The position numbers and the translations under genes were made by a program. The notes beneath the pieces are model-generated. The model had not been told where the DNA came from. It saw only the letters and a list, made by a program, of their open reading frames with translations, and did not search any database. Positions 46,988 through 56,068 of a DNA stretch of 64,000 nt are shown here, piece by piece (the stretch's first letter is position 1; every line of letters starts with the position of its first letter). This stretch comes from Pseudomonadota bacterium. GTDB taxonomy: Bacteria; Pseudomonadota; Gammaproteobacteria; Burkholderiales; Burkholderiaceae_C. The stretch is from contig JAIUPQ010000002.1 in the NCBI GenBank assembly GCA_020161145.1, forward strand, positions 532,821 through 596,820. Reading direction: 5' to 3'.

Positions 46988-49000
46988 ATGAACCTGGGCC
47001 GGTTGCACGCGGCCTACGGGGCCTACACCGTCTGCTTCGTGGTCTTCGTGCTGCTGCTGGCCTGGGGCGAACAGCGGGGCCTGCCGGCGGCGGTCATGGG
47101 CGGGCTGTTCTTCGCCGGGCCACTGGTGGTGTATGCCGTCATCGGCGTGCTGTCGCGCACCTCGGCGGCCGATGAGTATTACGTGGCGGGCCGGCGCGTG
47201 CCGGCCTTCTACAACGGCATGGCCACGGCGGCCGACTGGCTGTCGGCCGCCTCGTTCATCGGCATGGTGGGCATGCTCTACGTCAGCGGCTACGGCGGCC
47301 TGGCCTACGTGTTGGGCTGGACGGGGGGGTTTTGCCTGGTGGCGCTGCTGCTGGCGCCCTATCTGCGCAGCCTGGGCCACTACACCGTGCCCGATTTTCT
47401 GGGCCAGCGCTATGGCGGCGCCGGCGCGCGGCTGGTGGGGTTGGCTGCCGCCGTGCTGTGCTCGTTCGTGTACCTGGTGGCGCAGATCTATGGCGTCGGG
47501 CTCATCATCACCCGGCTGACCCAGATCGCCTCGTTCGAGGTGGGCGTCTTCCTGGGCCTGGGTGGCATGCTGGTGTGCTCGTTCCTGGGGGGCATGCGGG
47601 CCATCACCTGGACGCAGGTGGCGCAATACATCGTGCTCATCATCGCCTTTCTGACGCCAGCCGTCTGGATGGGCTGGCAGCAGACGGGGCAGCCGGTGGT
47701 GGCTGCGTCGGTGGTCTCCACGGCCGAGCGCGTCAGCGCCGCCGAAATCCGGCTGATGGCCGACCCCCGGGAGCAGGAGGTGGTGCGCCTGCTGCGGGCC
47801 CGTGCCGAGGTGTTGCGCAGCAAGCTGGCCGACGTGCCCACGGCGCTGCAGGGCGACCGCGACGCGGCCGCCCATGCCGTGCGGGTGTTGATCGGCAGTG
47901 ACGCGCCGCAGCGCACCATCCAGGCCGCCGAGCGGGCGCTGGCCGCGCTGCCGCGCGACGAGGCCGCCGCCGTCCAGCTCTGGCGCGGCCAGCTGCGTGC
48001 CATCGAGGCGCGGGCCCAGCCGCTGGGCGGCCTGGTGCCGCATGCGGCGGCCCCGCAGGGAGTGGCCCGCACCCATTTTCTGGCGCTGGTGTTTTGCCTG
48101 GCCCTGGGCACGGCCGGTCTGCCGCACCTGCTGACGCGCTACTACACCACCGCCAGCGTGGTCGAGACCCGCCGCTCGGTGGTGTGGACGCTGGTCTTCG
48201 TCCTGCTGCTGTACCTGACCGCGCCCGCGCTGGCGCTGCTGGTCAAGGCCCAGGTGCTGGAGCATCTGGTGGGCACGCCCATGGACGCGCTACCGGCCTG
48301 GATCAGCCATTGGCAGCAAGTGGCCCCCGATCTGCTGGACATCGAGGACATCAACCGCGACGGCGTGCTGCAACTGGCCGAGCTGCAACTCGACGGCGAT
48401 TTGCTGATGCTGGCCACGCCCGAGCTGGCGGGCCTGCCGCTGTTCGTCACCGGCCTGGTGGCGGCGGGCGGGCTGGCGGCGGCGCTGTCCACCGCCGACG
48501 GGTTGCTGCTGACCATTGCCAACGCGCTGTCGCACGACCTGTACGTGCAGCACCGTCGGCCCAGCCTCTCGGCCACCCAGCGGGTGGTGCTGTCCAAGCT
48601 GCTGCTGCTGGCCGTGGCCGGCGCGGCGGCAGCGGTGGCCGCGCAGCGGCCGGCCAACATCTTGTTCATGGTGACCGCCAGCTTCTCGCTGGCTGCGGCC
48701 ACCTTTGTGCCCGCGCTGGTGCTGGGCATCTTCTGGCGCCGCACCAACGGCTATGGCGCCGTCACCGGCATGGTGGCCGGCCTGGGCACCTGCCTGGCCT
48801 ACATGGTCTGGACCCACCCCTGGCTGGCGGGCCTGCTGGGGCGCGCGCCGGCCACCGGCCTGCCAGGCATCGGCCCCGACACCGCCGCCGTGCTGGCCGT
48901 GCCGGTGGGTGCCGTCGTCACGGTGCTGGTCAGCCTGCTCACCCCCTTGCCTGGCCGGCGCGCGCAGGCGGTGATGGGGCAGATGCATCGGGCGCAATAA
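46988..49000 (+). CDS. Sodium:solute symporter, VC_2705-like subfamily
   Basis: 670 residues with about 12-14 membrane helices of the SSS fold, including ATAADWLSAASFIGMVGMLY and GGLAAALSTADGLLLTIANALSHDLY. A hydrophilic, charged insert of about 115 residues (240-355) interrupts the membrane region. A loop at 454-465 (DINRDGVLQLAE) has the exact spacing of an EF-hand calcium site. The relatives are related to acetate/cation symporter ActP, so organic-acid uptake is likely but not shown. The stop codon TAA abuts the next ATG. Confidence 0.88.
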   Translation: MNLGRLHAAYGAYTVCFVVFVLLLAWGEQRGLPAAVMGGLFFAGPLVVYAVIGVLSRTSAADEYYVAGRRVPAFYNGMATAADWLSAASFIGMVGMLYVSGYGGLAYVLGWTGGFCLVALLLAPYLRSLGHYTVPDFLGQRYGGAGARLVGLAAAVLCSFVYLVAQIYGVGLIITRLTQIASFEVGVFLGLGGMLVCSFLGGMRAITWTQVAQYIVLIIAFLTPAVWMGWQQTGQPVVAASVVSTAERVSAAEIRLMADPREQEVVRLLRARAEVLRSKLADVPTALQGDRDAAAHAVRVLIGSDAPQRTIQAAERALAALPRDEAAAVQLWRGQLRAIEARAQPLGGLVPHAAAPQGVARTHFLALVFCLALGTAGLPHLLTRYYTTASVVETRRSVVWTLVFVLLLYLTAPALALLVKAQVLEHLVGTPMDALPAWISHWQQVAPDLLDIEDINRDGVLQLAELQLDGDLLMLATPELAGLPLFVTGLVAAGGLAAALSTADGLLLTIANALSHDLYVQHRRPSLSATQRVVLSKLLLLAVAGAAAAVAAQRPANILFMVTASFSLAAATFVPALVLGIFWRRTNGYGAVTGMVAGLGTCLAYMVWTHPWLAGLLGRAPATGLPGIGPDTAAVLAVPVGAVVTVLVSLLTPLPGRRAQAVMGQMHRAQ

Positions 49001-49480
49001 ATGGGCATGGCTGCGGTCATTCGCCCCATGGTGGCGCCGGACGCCGCCGCCGTGTCGGCGTTGCTGCCTGACCTGGGCTACGCCGCCACGCCCGCGCAGG
49101 TGCAGCAGCGGCTGGCTCACCTGCTGGCCTGGCCCGATCAGGCCGTGGCCCTGGCCTGGGCCGGGCCGACCCTGGTGGGGCTGGTGCACGTGCAAGGCGT
49201 GCGGCTGCTGGCGAGCGACGGCTATGCCGAGGTGCAGGCCTTGGTGGTGGCCCGCGCTGCGCAGGGGCAGGGCATAGGGGCCCAGCTGCTGCGCCACGCC
49301 GAGGCCTGGGCGCGGGCGGCCGGCTACGTGCGCGTGCGGCTGCGCTCGGGCGTGCAGCGCGAGGCGGCCCATGCGTTCTACCGGGCGCAGGGTTATGCCC
49401 AGGCCAAGGCGAGTCTGGCGTTCGAGCGACCGCTGCCCGAAGGCCCCGGCGACCGATCCGCCGCGCCGCCACCGCCATAA
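49001..49480 (+). CDS. GNAT-family N-acetyltransferase
   Basis: 159 residues. The acetyl-CoA-binding region is VARAAQGQGIGAQLLRHAEAWA, and the fold starts with VIRPMVAPDAAAVSALLPDLGY. YRAQGY near the C-terminus is typical. Substrate unknown. The start directly follows the symporter stop, so the genes are likely co-transcribed. murJ begins 10 bp after the end. Confidence 0.88.
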   Translation: MGMAAVIRPMVAPDAAAVSALLPDLGYAATPAQVQQRLAHLLAWPDQAVALAWAGPTLVGLVHVQGVRLLASDGYAEVQALVVARAAQGQGIGAQLLRHAEAWARAAGYVRVRLRSGVQREAAHAFYRAQGYAQAKASLAFERPLPEGPGDRSAAPPPP

Positions 49481-49490
49481 TCCGCGCCGC

Positions 49491-51062
49491 ATGAATGTGC
49501 TCAAAGCCGCGTCCACCGTCTCGCTGTGGACTTTGCTCTCTCGCGTCACCGGGCTGGTGCGCGACCAGTTGATCGCCTACGGCTTTGGCGCCAACGCCAT
49601 GACCGACGCCTTCAACGTGGCGTTTCGCATCCCCAACCTGCTGCGCCGGTTGTTTGCCGAAGGGGCGTTCTCGGCCGCCTTCGTGCCCATTCTTGCCACC
49701 ACGCGCGAGCGCGAGGGCGATGCCGCCACGCACGAGCTGATCGATGCCGTGGCCACGGTGCTGGTCTGGGTGCTGATCGCCACCTGCATCGTGGGCGTGC
49801 TGGCCGCGCCGCTGCTGGCCTGGGCCATGGGTGCGGGGCTGGCGCGGCTGGATCTGGCGGTGGTGATGACGCGCTGGATGTTTCCCTACATCTTCTTCAT
49901 GTCGCTGGTGGCGCTGGCCTCGGGCGTGCTCAACACCTGGCGGCGCTTTGCCGTGCCCGCCGCCACGCCGGTGCTGCTCAACGTGGCCATGATTGCCGCC
50001 ACGCTGTGGCTGGCGCCCTGGCTGGGCCGCCATGGCATCGAGCCCATCCATGCGCTGTCGGCCGGCGTGCTGCTGGGGGGCGTGCTGCAGCTGGGCGTGC
50101 AGATTTCGGCGCTGGCGCGGCTGGGCGTGCTGCCGCGCGTGCGCGTGAGCCCGCGCGGCGTGGCCCGGGCCTGGCGCCATCCCGGCGTGGGCAAGATGCT
50201 GGGGCTGATGGCGCCGGCCATTCTGGGTGTCTCGGTGGCGCAGATCTCGCTGCTGATCAACACCCAGATTGCCTCGCACCTGGGCGAGGGCGCGCCGTCC
50301 TACCTGTTCTATGCCGACCGGCTGATGGAGTTCCCCACGGCGCTGCTGGGCGTGGCGCTGGGCGTGGTGCTGGTGCCGGGGCTGTCGGCCCGGCTGGCGG
50401 CCGGTGACCGGGCGGGTTACAGCGCCCAGCTCGACTGGGGCTTGCGGCTGATGGCGCTGCTGGCGCTGCCTTGTTCGGTGGCGCTCCTCGTCTTTGGCCT
50501 GCCGCTGGTGGCCACGCTGTTCCACCACGGCAAGTTCGGCGACGAGGCCGCGCAGATGACCACGCTGGCCCTGCGCAGCTATGGCGTGGGGCTGTTCGGC
50601 CTGATCGCCATCAAGGTGTTGCTGCCGGGATTTCTGGCGCAGCAGGATTTGCGCACCCCCGTGCGCATCGCCATCGTGGTGCTGGTGTGCACCCAATTGA
50701 TGAACCTGGTGTTCGTGCCCTGGCTGGGCCATGCCGGGCTGGCGCTGTCCATCGCGGTGGCGGCGCTGCTCAACGCCGGCTGGCTGTACGTGGGGCTGCG
50801 GCGGCGGCAGATGTACCAGCCGGCACCGGGCTGGGCCTGGTTTCTGGCGCGCATCGCGCTGGCCTCGGCGATGCTGGGCTGGGCGCTGTGGGAGGCCACG
50901 CGCCGCATCGACTGGCTGGCGCTGCGCGCCCATGAAGGCCAGCGCGTGGCCTGGCTGGCCGCCGTCGTCGTGGCGGCCGTGCTGGGCTACTTTGCGCTGC
51001 TGACGCTGATGGGCATCAACCTGCGCCACTTCGCCCGCAAGGCGCCTACACTGGGCGCATGA
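49491..51062 (+). CDS. murJ: Lipid II flippase MurJ (MviN)
   Basis: 523 residues with about 14 membrane helices. It moves lipid II across the inner membrane for peptidoglycan synthesis. Family motifs include LLSRVTGLVRDQLIAYGFG, DAFNVAFRIPNLLRRLFAEGAFSAAFVP, and the second half with YLFYADRLMEFPTALLGVALG. The open frame begins 120 bp earlier inside the GNAT gene; MNVLKAASTVS is the standard start. It overlaps the next gene by 4 bp. Confidence 0.96.
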   Translation: MNVLKAASTVSLWTLLSRVTGLVRDQLIAYGFGANAMTDAFNVAFRIPNLLRRLFAEGAFSAAFVPILATTREREGDAATHELIDAVATVLVWVLIATCIVGVLAAPLLAWAMGAGLARLDLAVVMTRWMFPYIFFMSLVALASGVLNTWRRFAVPAATPVLLNVAMIAATLWLAPWLGRHGIEPIHALSAGVLLGGVLQLGVQISALARLGVLPRVRVSPRGVARAWRHPGVGKMLGLMAPAILGVSVAQISLLINTQIASHLGEGAPSYLFYADRLMEFPTALLGVALGVVLVPGLSARLAAGDRAGYSAQLDWGLRLMALLALPCSVALLVFGLPLVATLFHHGKFGDEAAQMTTLALRSYGVGLFGLIAIKVLLPGFLAQQDLRTPVRIAIVVLVCTQLMNLVFVPWLGHAGLALSIAVAALLNAGWLYVGLRRRQMYQPAPGWAWFLARIALASAMLGWALWEATRRIDWLALRAHEGQRVAWLAAVVVAAVLGYFALLTLMGINLRHFARKAPTLGA

Positions 51063-51904
51063 CGCTGCCCTTCGATCTGGGCGCACCGCCCGACCCGCTG
51101 GCTTACTTCCGCTCCGTGGTGGCGGACGAAGACAGCTTGCCGCTGGCCGAGGCCGCGGCGCTGCTGGGCCAGATCGACGAGCCCGAGTTGGACGTGGCCA
51201 GCGTGCTGACCCAGATCGACACCCTGGCCGCCCGGCTGCTGCGGCGCCTGCCGCCCGATGCCAGCGGCCTGCACCGGGCGCGCACGCTGAGTCACTTCTT
51301 TTATGCCGAACTGGGCTTTGCCGGCGCCGTCAACGACTGGCGCAACCCCGACAACAGCTACCTGCACCGGCTGCTGGAGCGGCGCCGGGGCATTCCCATC
51401 TCGCTGGCCGTGCTGTATGGCGAGCTGGCGCGCCAGATCGGGCTGCGCGCCAGCGGCGTGAGCTTTCCCGGGCACTTCCTGATCAAGCTGCGGCTGGCCC
51501 AGGGCGAGGTCATCATCGACCCGCTGAATGGCCAGTCGCAGACCCGCGAGATGCTGCTGGCACGGCTGGCCCCGCTGATGGGTTTTGCCACACCGCCGCT
51601 GTCGGCCCTGCTGCGCGACGCCACGCCGCGTGAGACGCTGGCGCGCATGCTGGCCAACCTCAAGCTGCTCTTTGAGGCCGAGGCCGACTGGGAGCGCCTG
51701 CTGGCCGTGCAGCACCGGCTGGTGGCCGTGCTGCCCGACGACTGGGGCGAGCGCCGCGACCGGGGCCGCACCCGCGCCCAACTGGGTGACCTGGCCGGCG
51801 CCGCCGCCGACTACGCCGAATACCTCCACCACTGCGGCGACGCCGCCGACGCGGCGCTGCTGCGCCAGCAACTGGCGGAGTGGGACGGGCACCAGGAGCG
51901 GTAG
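51059..51904 (+). CDS. SirB1-family protein (transglutaminase-like with TPR)
   Basis: 281 residues. The transglutaminase-like SirB1 domain is shown by LSHFFYAELGFAGAVNDW, RRRGIPISLAVLYGELARQIG and GVSFPGHFLIKL; a C-terminal TPR-like part follows (LKLLFEAEADWERLLAVQHRLV). The usual catalytic Cys of transglutaminases is not evident in the matching block. Function unknown. The ATG overlaps the murJ stop. Confidence 0.87.
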   Translation: MTLPFDLGAPPDPLAYFRSVVADEDSLPLAEAAALLGQIDEPELDVASVLTQIDTLAARLLRRLPPDASGLHRARTLSHFFYAELGFAGAVNDWRNPDNSYLHRLLERRRGIPISLAVLYGELARQIGLRASGVSFPGHFLIKLRLAQGEVIIDPLNGQSQTREMLLARLAPLMGFATPPLSALLRDATPRETLARMLANLKLLFEAEADWERLLAVQHRLVAVLPDDWGERRDRGRTRAQLGDLAGAAADYAEYLHHCGDAADAALLRQQLAEWDGHQER

Positions 51905-51976
51905 CCGCCGGACGGCAAGGGGCCACGTTGCGCTGGGGCGACAATGCGGCGCTCTTTCGCTCTGCTCCATCCCCCC

Positions 51977-53029
51977 ATGGCTCTGACTTCTCATCAACGC
52001 CAAGTGCTCAGTTGGCTGGGCGTGTTGCTGGCCATCGCGCTGCTGTTCTGGCTGCTGGCCCCGGTCATGATGCCCTTCATCACCGCCCTGGTGCTGGGCT
52101 ATGTGCTGCATCCGGCCGCCCGCAAGCTGGTGCGGCGCGGCGTGCCCAAGGCGCTGGCCGTGACGCTGGTGGTGGTGGGCGCCATGGTGGTGGCCTTGTC
52201 GGTGCTGCTGCTGGTGGTGCCGGTCATCACCCAGCAGTTGCCCATGCTCAAGGCGCAGTTGCCGGTGCTGGTGGACAAGGCCAACGCCGCCCTCTCGCCG
52301 CTGCTGGCGCAACTGGGCATCGAGATGCGCTTCGACTGGGATGGCTTCAAGCACATGCTGGCCCAGGCCGACTGGGGCGGCATGTCCGACCGCCTGCTGC
52401 AATCGGCGCGCATCGGCGGCTCCTGGCTGCTGACGGTGCTGGGCAATCTGCTGCTGGTGCCGCTGGTGCTGTTCTACCTGCTGCTGGACTGGCCCCGGCT
52501 GATGGCCATGGCCTACCAATTGGTGCCGCCGCGCGTGCGGCCGGGTTGGGAGTCGTTCTTGAACGAGTGCGATCAGGTGCTGGGCCAGTACCTGCGCGGG
52601 CAACTGCTGGTGATGCTGGTGCTGGCCGTCTACTACGCCGGCGCGCTGTGGCTGGCCGGCCTCGATCTGGCGCTGCCGGTGGGCATCTTTACCGGCCTGG
52701 CGGTGTTCATTCCCTACCTGGGCTTCGGCCTGGGGTTGGTGATGGCACTGCTGGCGGCGCTGCTGCAGTTTGGCAACTGGTACGGCTTCCTGGCGGTGGC
52801 GGCCATCTACGGCTTTGGCCAGGTCATCGAGAGCTTCTACCTGACGCCGCGCTGGGTGGGGGAGTCCATCGGCCTGCATCCGGTGGCGGTGGTCTTCGCG
52901 CTGATGGCCTTTGGCCAGCTCTTTGGCTTCGTGGGCGTGCTGATGGCGCTGCCGCTGGCGGCGGTGGCCCTGGTGGCGGTGCGGCGCATTCGGGCGGCTT
53001 ATCTGGCCAGTGACATGTACAACGGCTAG
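51977..53029 (+). CDS. AI-2E family transporter (PerM-like permease)
   Basis: 350 residues with about eight membrane helices. The amphipathic central region (LPMLKAQLPVLVDKANAAL) and the conserved IPYLGFGLGLVMALLAALLQFG and VGESIGLHPVAVVFALMAFGQLFGFVG are diagnostic. Family members export autoinducer-2 or act as ion antiporters, so the substrate cannot be fixed. An in-frame ATG 33 bp upstream is possible; MALTSHQRQ is the more usual start. Confidence 0.9.
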   Translation: MALTSHQRQVLSWLGVLLAIALLFWLLAPVMMPFITALVLGYVLHPAARKLVRRGVPKALAVTLVVVGAMVVALSVLLLVVPVITQQLPMLKAQLPVLVDKANAALSPLLAQLGIEMRFDWDGFKHMLAQADWGGMSDRLLQSARIGGSWLLTVLGNLLLVPLVLFYLLLDWPRLMAMAYQLVPPRVRPGWESFLNECDQVLGQYLRGQLLVMLVLAVYYAGALWLAGLDLALPVGIFTGLAVFIPYLGFGLGLVMALLAALLQFGNWYGFLAVAAIYGFGQVIESFYLTPRWVGESIGLHPVAVVFALMAFGQLFGFVGVLMALPLAAVALVAVRRIRAAYLASDMYNG

Positions 53030-53086
53030 GCCATGCGCCCACCCCCTACAGGACTTGACCCACCCCCTACGCGGTCACAGATCGCG

Positions 53087-53132
53087 CCCCCTCAAGGGGG
53101 CACCGCTGGCGGACCGGCAGAGCCGGATCCGC
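53087..53132. repeat. REP-like double hairpin before hda
   Basis: Two adjacent inverted repeats: CCCCC-TCAA-GGGGG (53087-53100) and GCGGACCGGC-AGA-GCCGGATCCGC (53109-53132). They lie in the 150-bp spacer between the permease and hda. The form is that of dispersed palindromic repeats and could also stabilise or end the upstream transcript. Confidence 0.45.
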
Positions 53133-53179
53133 GGCGGTTGCTGGGTTCGATTGGCGCTGTACGGATGTGGGGGCGTGAG

Positions 53180-53854
53180 ATGAGGCAGTTGCCGCTGGCG
53201 TTGGGGGTGGCGCGGGAGCCGGGGTTTGATGACTTCGTGGTGGGGGGCCATGGCGCCACGCTGGCGGCGTTGCAGGGGCACCAGATGCCGGGGGCGCCGC
53301 TGTTTCTGTATGGGCCGGCGGGCAGTGGCAAGACGCATCTGTTGCGGGCGCTGGCGGGCCGGGTGGCGGGGCAGGGCGGGCGCTGCGGCTGGTTCGAGCC
53401 GGCCACGCCGCTGCCCTGGGTGTTTGACGCCGGCTGGTCGCTGGTGGTCATCGACGGTGCCGAGCGGCTGGATGCCGCGCGCCAGCATGCGGCCTTCGTG
53501 CTGTTCATCGAGGCCGCCAGCCACGCCGTGCAGGTGGCGGCGGCCGGGCGGCTGCCGCCGGCCGAGTTGCCGCTGCGCGACGACTTGCGCTCGCGCCTGG
53601 CCTGGGGGCTGGTGCTGGGCCTGGCGCCGCTGCCCGAGGCCGCCGCGCGCGCCGTGTTCGAGGCCGAGGCCACCCGCCGTGGCATGGCGCTGCCGCCCGA
53701 GGTGGTGGACTACGTGCTGACGCGGCTGGACCGCAACCTGGGGGCGCTGATGGCGCTGCTGGCGCGGCTGGACGGCTTCTCGCTGGCCCAGCGGCGCGCC
53801 GTCACCGTGCCCTTGCTCAAGAAAATGCTGGCCGATGAACCTGACCCTGTTTGA
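53180..53854 (+). CDS. hda: DnaA regulatory inactivator Hda
   Basis: 224 residues. Hda with the DNA clamp stimulates ATP hydrolysis by DnaA to prevent re-initiation. The N-terminal MRQLPLALG carries the clamp-binding QLPLAL sequence. Walker A is GPAGSGKT (45-52), Walker B is LVVIDGAE, and the arginine-finger region is LRDDLRSRLAWGL. Upstream sequence in frame extends to 53033 but lies in repeat DNA. It overlaps the next gene by 20 bp. Confidence 0.92.
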   Translation: MRQLPLALGVAREPGFDDFVVGGHGATLAALQGHQMPGAPLFLYGPAGSGKTHLLRALAGRVAGQGGRCGWFEPATPLPWVFDAGWSLVVIDGAERLDAARQHAAFVLFIEAASHAVQVAAAGRLPPAELPLRDDLRSRLAWGLVLGLAPLPEAAARAVFEAEATRRGMALPPEVVDYVLTRLDRNLGALMALLARLDGFSLAQRRAVTVPLLKKMLADEPDPV

Positions 53855-54509
53855 CCTTGATGGCACGCTGATCCCCGGCGACTCCGACCATGCGTTCTGC
53901 GAGTTTCTGGCGGGGTTGGGCTGGACCGACGGTGCCGCCTGGCGCGCCCGCAACGACGCCTTCTATGCCGACTACCAGCGCGGCACGCTGGACTTGCCGG
54001 CCTACGTTGCCTTTGCCACCGCACCCTGGCGCGCCCGCCCGCTGGCCGAGGCGCTGGCCGCGCGCACGCGCTTCATGCACGAGGTCATCGCCCCCATGAT
54101 CCGGCCCCAGGCGCTGGCGCTGGTGCGGCGCCACCAGACGGCGGGCGACCGCGTGGCCATCGTCACCGCCACCAACCGCTTCGTCACCGAACCCATCGCC
54201 CAGGCCTTCGGCGTCGACCAATTGCTGGCGGTGGAATTGGCATGCGGCGAGAATGGTGAATTCACCGGCGCCATCACCGGGGTGCCCACGTTCCGTGAAG
54301 GCAAGGTCAAGCGGGTGGACGACTGGCTGGCGCAGCAGGGTTTGGACTGGGGCGATTTCGACCAGACCTGGTTTTACAGCGACTCCACCAACGACCTGCC
54401 CCTGCTGGAGCGTGCCTCGCACCCGGTGGCCGTGCAACCCGGCGCTGCGCTGCGCGCCGTGGCGCTGGCGCGTGGCTGGCCCATCCTGAACCTGTTCGAC
54501 CAAGCATGA
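53835..54509 (+). CDS. HAD-IB family phosphatase (SerB-like)
   Basis: 224 residues. Motif [20 protein letters not shown], motif II IVTATNRF, motif III Lys in REGKVKRVDDWL and motif IV YSDSTNDLPLLE. The HAD-IB class includes phosphoserine phosphatase and lysophosphatidate phosphatases; this form, often next to hda and pcnB in betaproteobacteria, is usually annotated as SerB-like without proof. It overlaps hda by 20 bp and pcnB by 4 bp. Confidence 0.9.
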   Translation: MNLTLFDLDGTLIPGDSDHAFCEFLAGLGWTDGAAWRARNDAFYADYQRGTLDLPAYVAFATAPWRARPLAEALAARTRFMHEVIAPMIRPQALALVRRHQTAGDRVAIVTATNRFVTEPIAQAFGVDQLLAVELACGENGEFTGAITGVPTFREGKVKRVDDWLAQQGLDWGDFDQTWFYSDSTNDLPLLERASHPVAVQPGAALRAVALARGWPILNLFDQA

Positions 54510-56068
54510 TCCGCAACTTCATCGACAAACTGCTGGGCAAGCCCCAGACGGCCGCCACCACCCTGCACCTGGGCAAGCGCGTCGAGCATCCGGCCAGTGA
54601 GCACAGCATCGACCCACGCCTGCTGGACGAGCGCGCCATCAACGTGGTGGCCACGCTGCAGGACGCCGGCCACACCGCCTACGTGGTGGGCGGCGCCGTG
54701 CGCGACCTGCTGGTGGGCCGGCGGCCCAAGGACTTCGACGTGGCCACCGACGCCACGCCCGAGCAGGTCAAGGCCTTGTTCCGCCGCGCCTTCATCATCG
54801 GGCGGCGGTTTCGCATCGTGCACGTGGTGTTCGGCCGGGGCCGTGACCACGAGGTGATCGAGGTCTCCACCTTCCGCGCCTACCTGGACGCCAGCGCCGC
54901 CGAGCAGGTGCAGGGCAACGAGAAAACCGCCAAGCACGAGATCGCCAGCAAACAGCATGTGGTGGACGCCACCGGCCGCGTGCTGCGCGACAACGTCTGG
55001 GGCCCGCAGATCGAGGATGCGGCGCGGCGCGACTTCACCGTCAACGCCATGTATTACGACCCGCGCACCCAGGTGGTGGTGGACTACCACGGCGGCCTCA
55101 AGGACGTGCGCAACCAGACGCTGCGCATGATTGGCGACGCGCCCACGCGCTACCGCGAAGACCCGGTGCGCATCCTGCGGGTGGTGCGCTTTGCCGCCAA
55201 GCTGGGTTTCAAGCTCGACCCCAAGACCCGGGCTCCGCTCAAGGAGATGGCGCCGTTGCTGGCCGGCGTGCCGGCCTCGCGCCTCTTTGACGAGATGATC
55301 AAACTGCTGCAGACCGGCCATGCGCTGGCCAGCCTGGCCCAGCTCAAGGCGATGGGGCTGGATCGCGGCATCTTCCCCGTGCTGGACGCCGCGCTGCACC
55401 CGGCGCAGCCCACGCCCGGGCGACAGGCCTTTATCGACCGCGCGCTGGCCGACACCGACCGCCGCGTGGCCGAGGACAAGGCCGTGGCGCCCAGCTATAT
55501 GCTGGCCTGCCTGCTGTGGCACGACGTGCAGGCCGCCTGGGCCGAGCGCCGCGCCGCCGGCGCCCACCCCACGCCGGCGCTGCAAGAGGCCATCGACGCC
55601 GTGTTCGACGCCCGCATCGGCGACATCTCCGGCCGCGGCAAGCTCGCCGCCGACATGCGCGAGATCTGGATGATGCAGCCGCGCTTCGACGTGCGCGCCG
55701 GCCGCTCGGCCGCCTCGCTGGTGGAGCGGCCGCGCTGGCGCGCCGGTTTCGACTTCCTGCGTCTGCGCAGCGAGTCGGGCGAGGTGGCCACCGAGCTGGT
55801 GGACTGGTGGGAAGACTTTGCGCTGGGCAACGAGGCCGAGCGCGAGGCGCTGGTGGAGGCGGCGCGCAAGAGTGCGCCCAAGCCCGCGCCCCGGTCGGGT
55901 GCCAAGCCGCCCCGCACACCGGCCGCACCGGCCACACCTGGCGCACCGGTCGCACCCGAAGCCGAAGGCGAGGGCGGCACTGCCGCCCCCGCCAAGCGCC
56001 GCCGTCGCCGCCGCCGCAAGCCGGCCGGGGGCGGTGAGGGGCAGGGCACACCAGGCGAGGCCGTGTGA
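54506..56068 (+). CDS. pcnB: Poly(A) polymerase PcnB
   Basis: 520 residues. It adds poly(A) tails to RNA, marking it for decay. The nucleotidyltransferase motif GGAVRDLLVGRRPKDFDVATDA is near residue 60. The RNA-binding parts include RRDFTVNAMYYDP and EDPVRILRVVRFAAKLGF. The C-terminus is a Pro/Ala-rich, strongly basic tail (KRRRRRRRKPAGGG). The ATG overlaps the HAD stop; the end overlaps folK. Confidence 0.95.
   Translation: MIRNFIDKLLGKPQTAATTLHLGKRVEHPASEHSIDPRLLDERAINVVATLQDAGHTAYVVGGAVRDLLVGRRPKDFDVATDATPEQVKALFRRAFIIGRRFRIVHVVFGRGRDHEVIEVSTFRAYLDASAAEQVQGNEKTAKHEIASKQHVVDATGRVLRDNVWGPQIEDAARRDFTVNAMYYDPRTQVVVDYHGGLKDVRNQTLRMIGDAPTRYREDPVRILRVVRFAAKLGFKLDPKTRAPLKEMAPLLAGVPASRLFDEMIKLLQTGHALASLAQLKAMGLDRGIFPVLDAALHPAQPTPGRQAFIDRALADTDRRVAEDKAVAPSYMLACLLWHDVQAAWAERRAAGAHPTPALQEAIDAVFDARIGDISGRGKLAADMREIWMMQPRFDVRAGRSAASLVERPRWRAGFDFLRLRSESGEVATELVDWWEDFALGNEAEREALVEAARKSAPKPAPRSGAKPPRTPAAPATPGAPVAPEAEGEGGTAAPAKRRRRRRRKPAGGGEGQGTPGEAV

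Noticed and set aside
46651-46989. Minus-strand frame extending far upstream of the prfB leader
   Set aside because: Only the last 27 codons from 46734 are the real RF2 N-terminus; the rest overlaps the small membrane protein gene in antisense.
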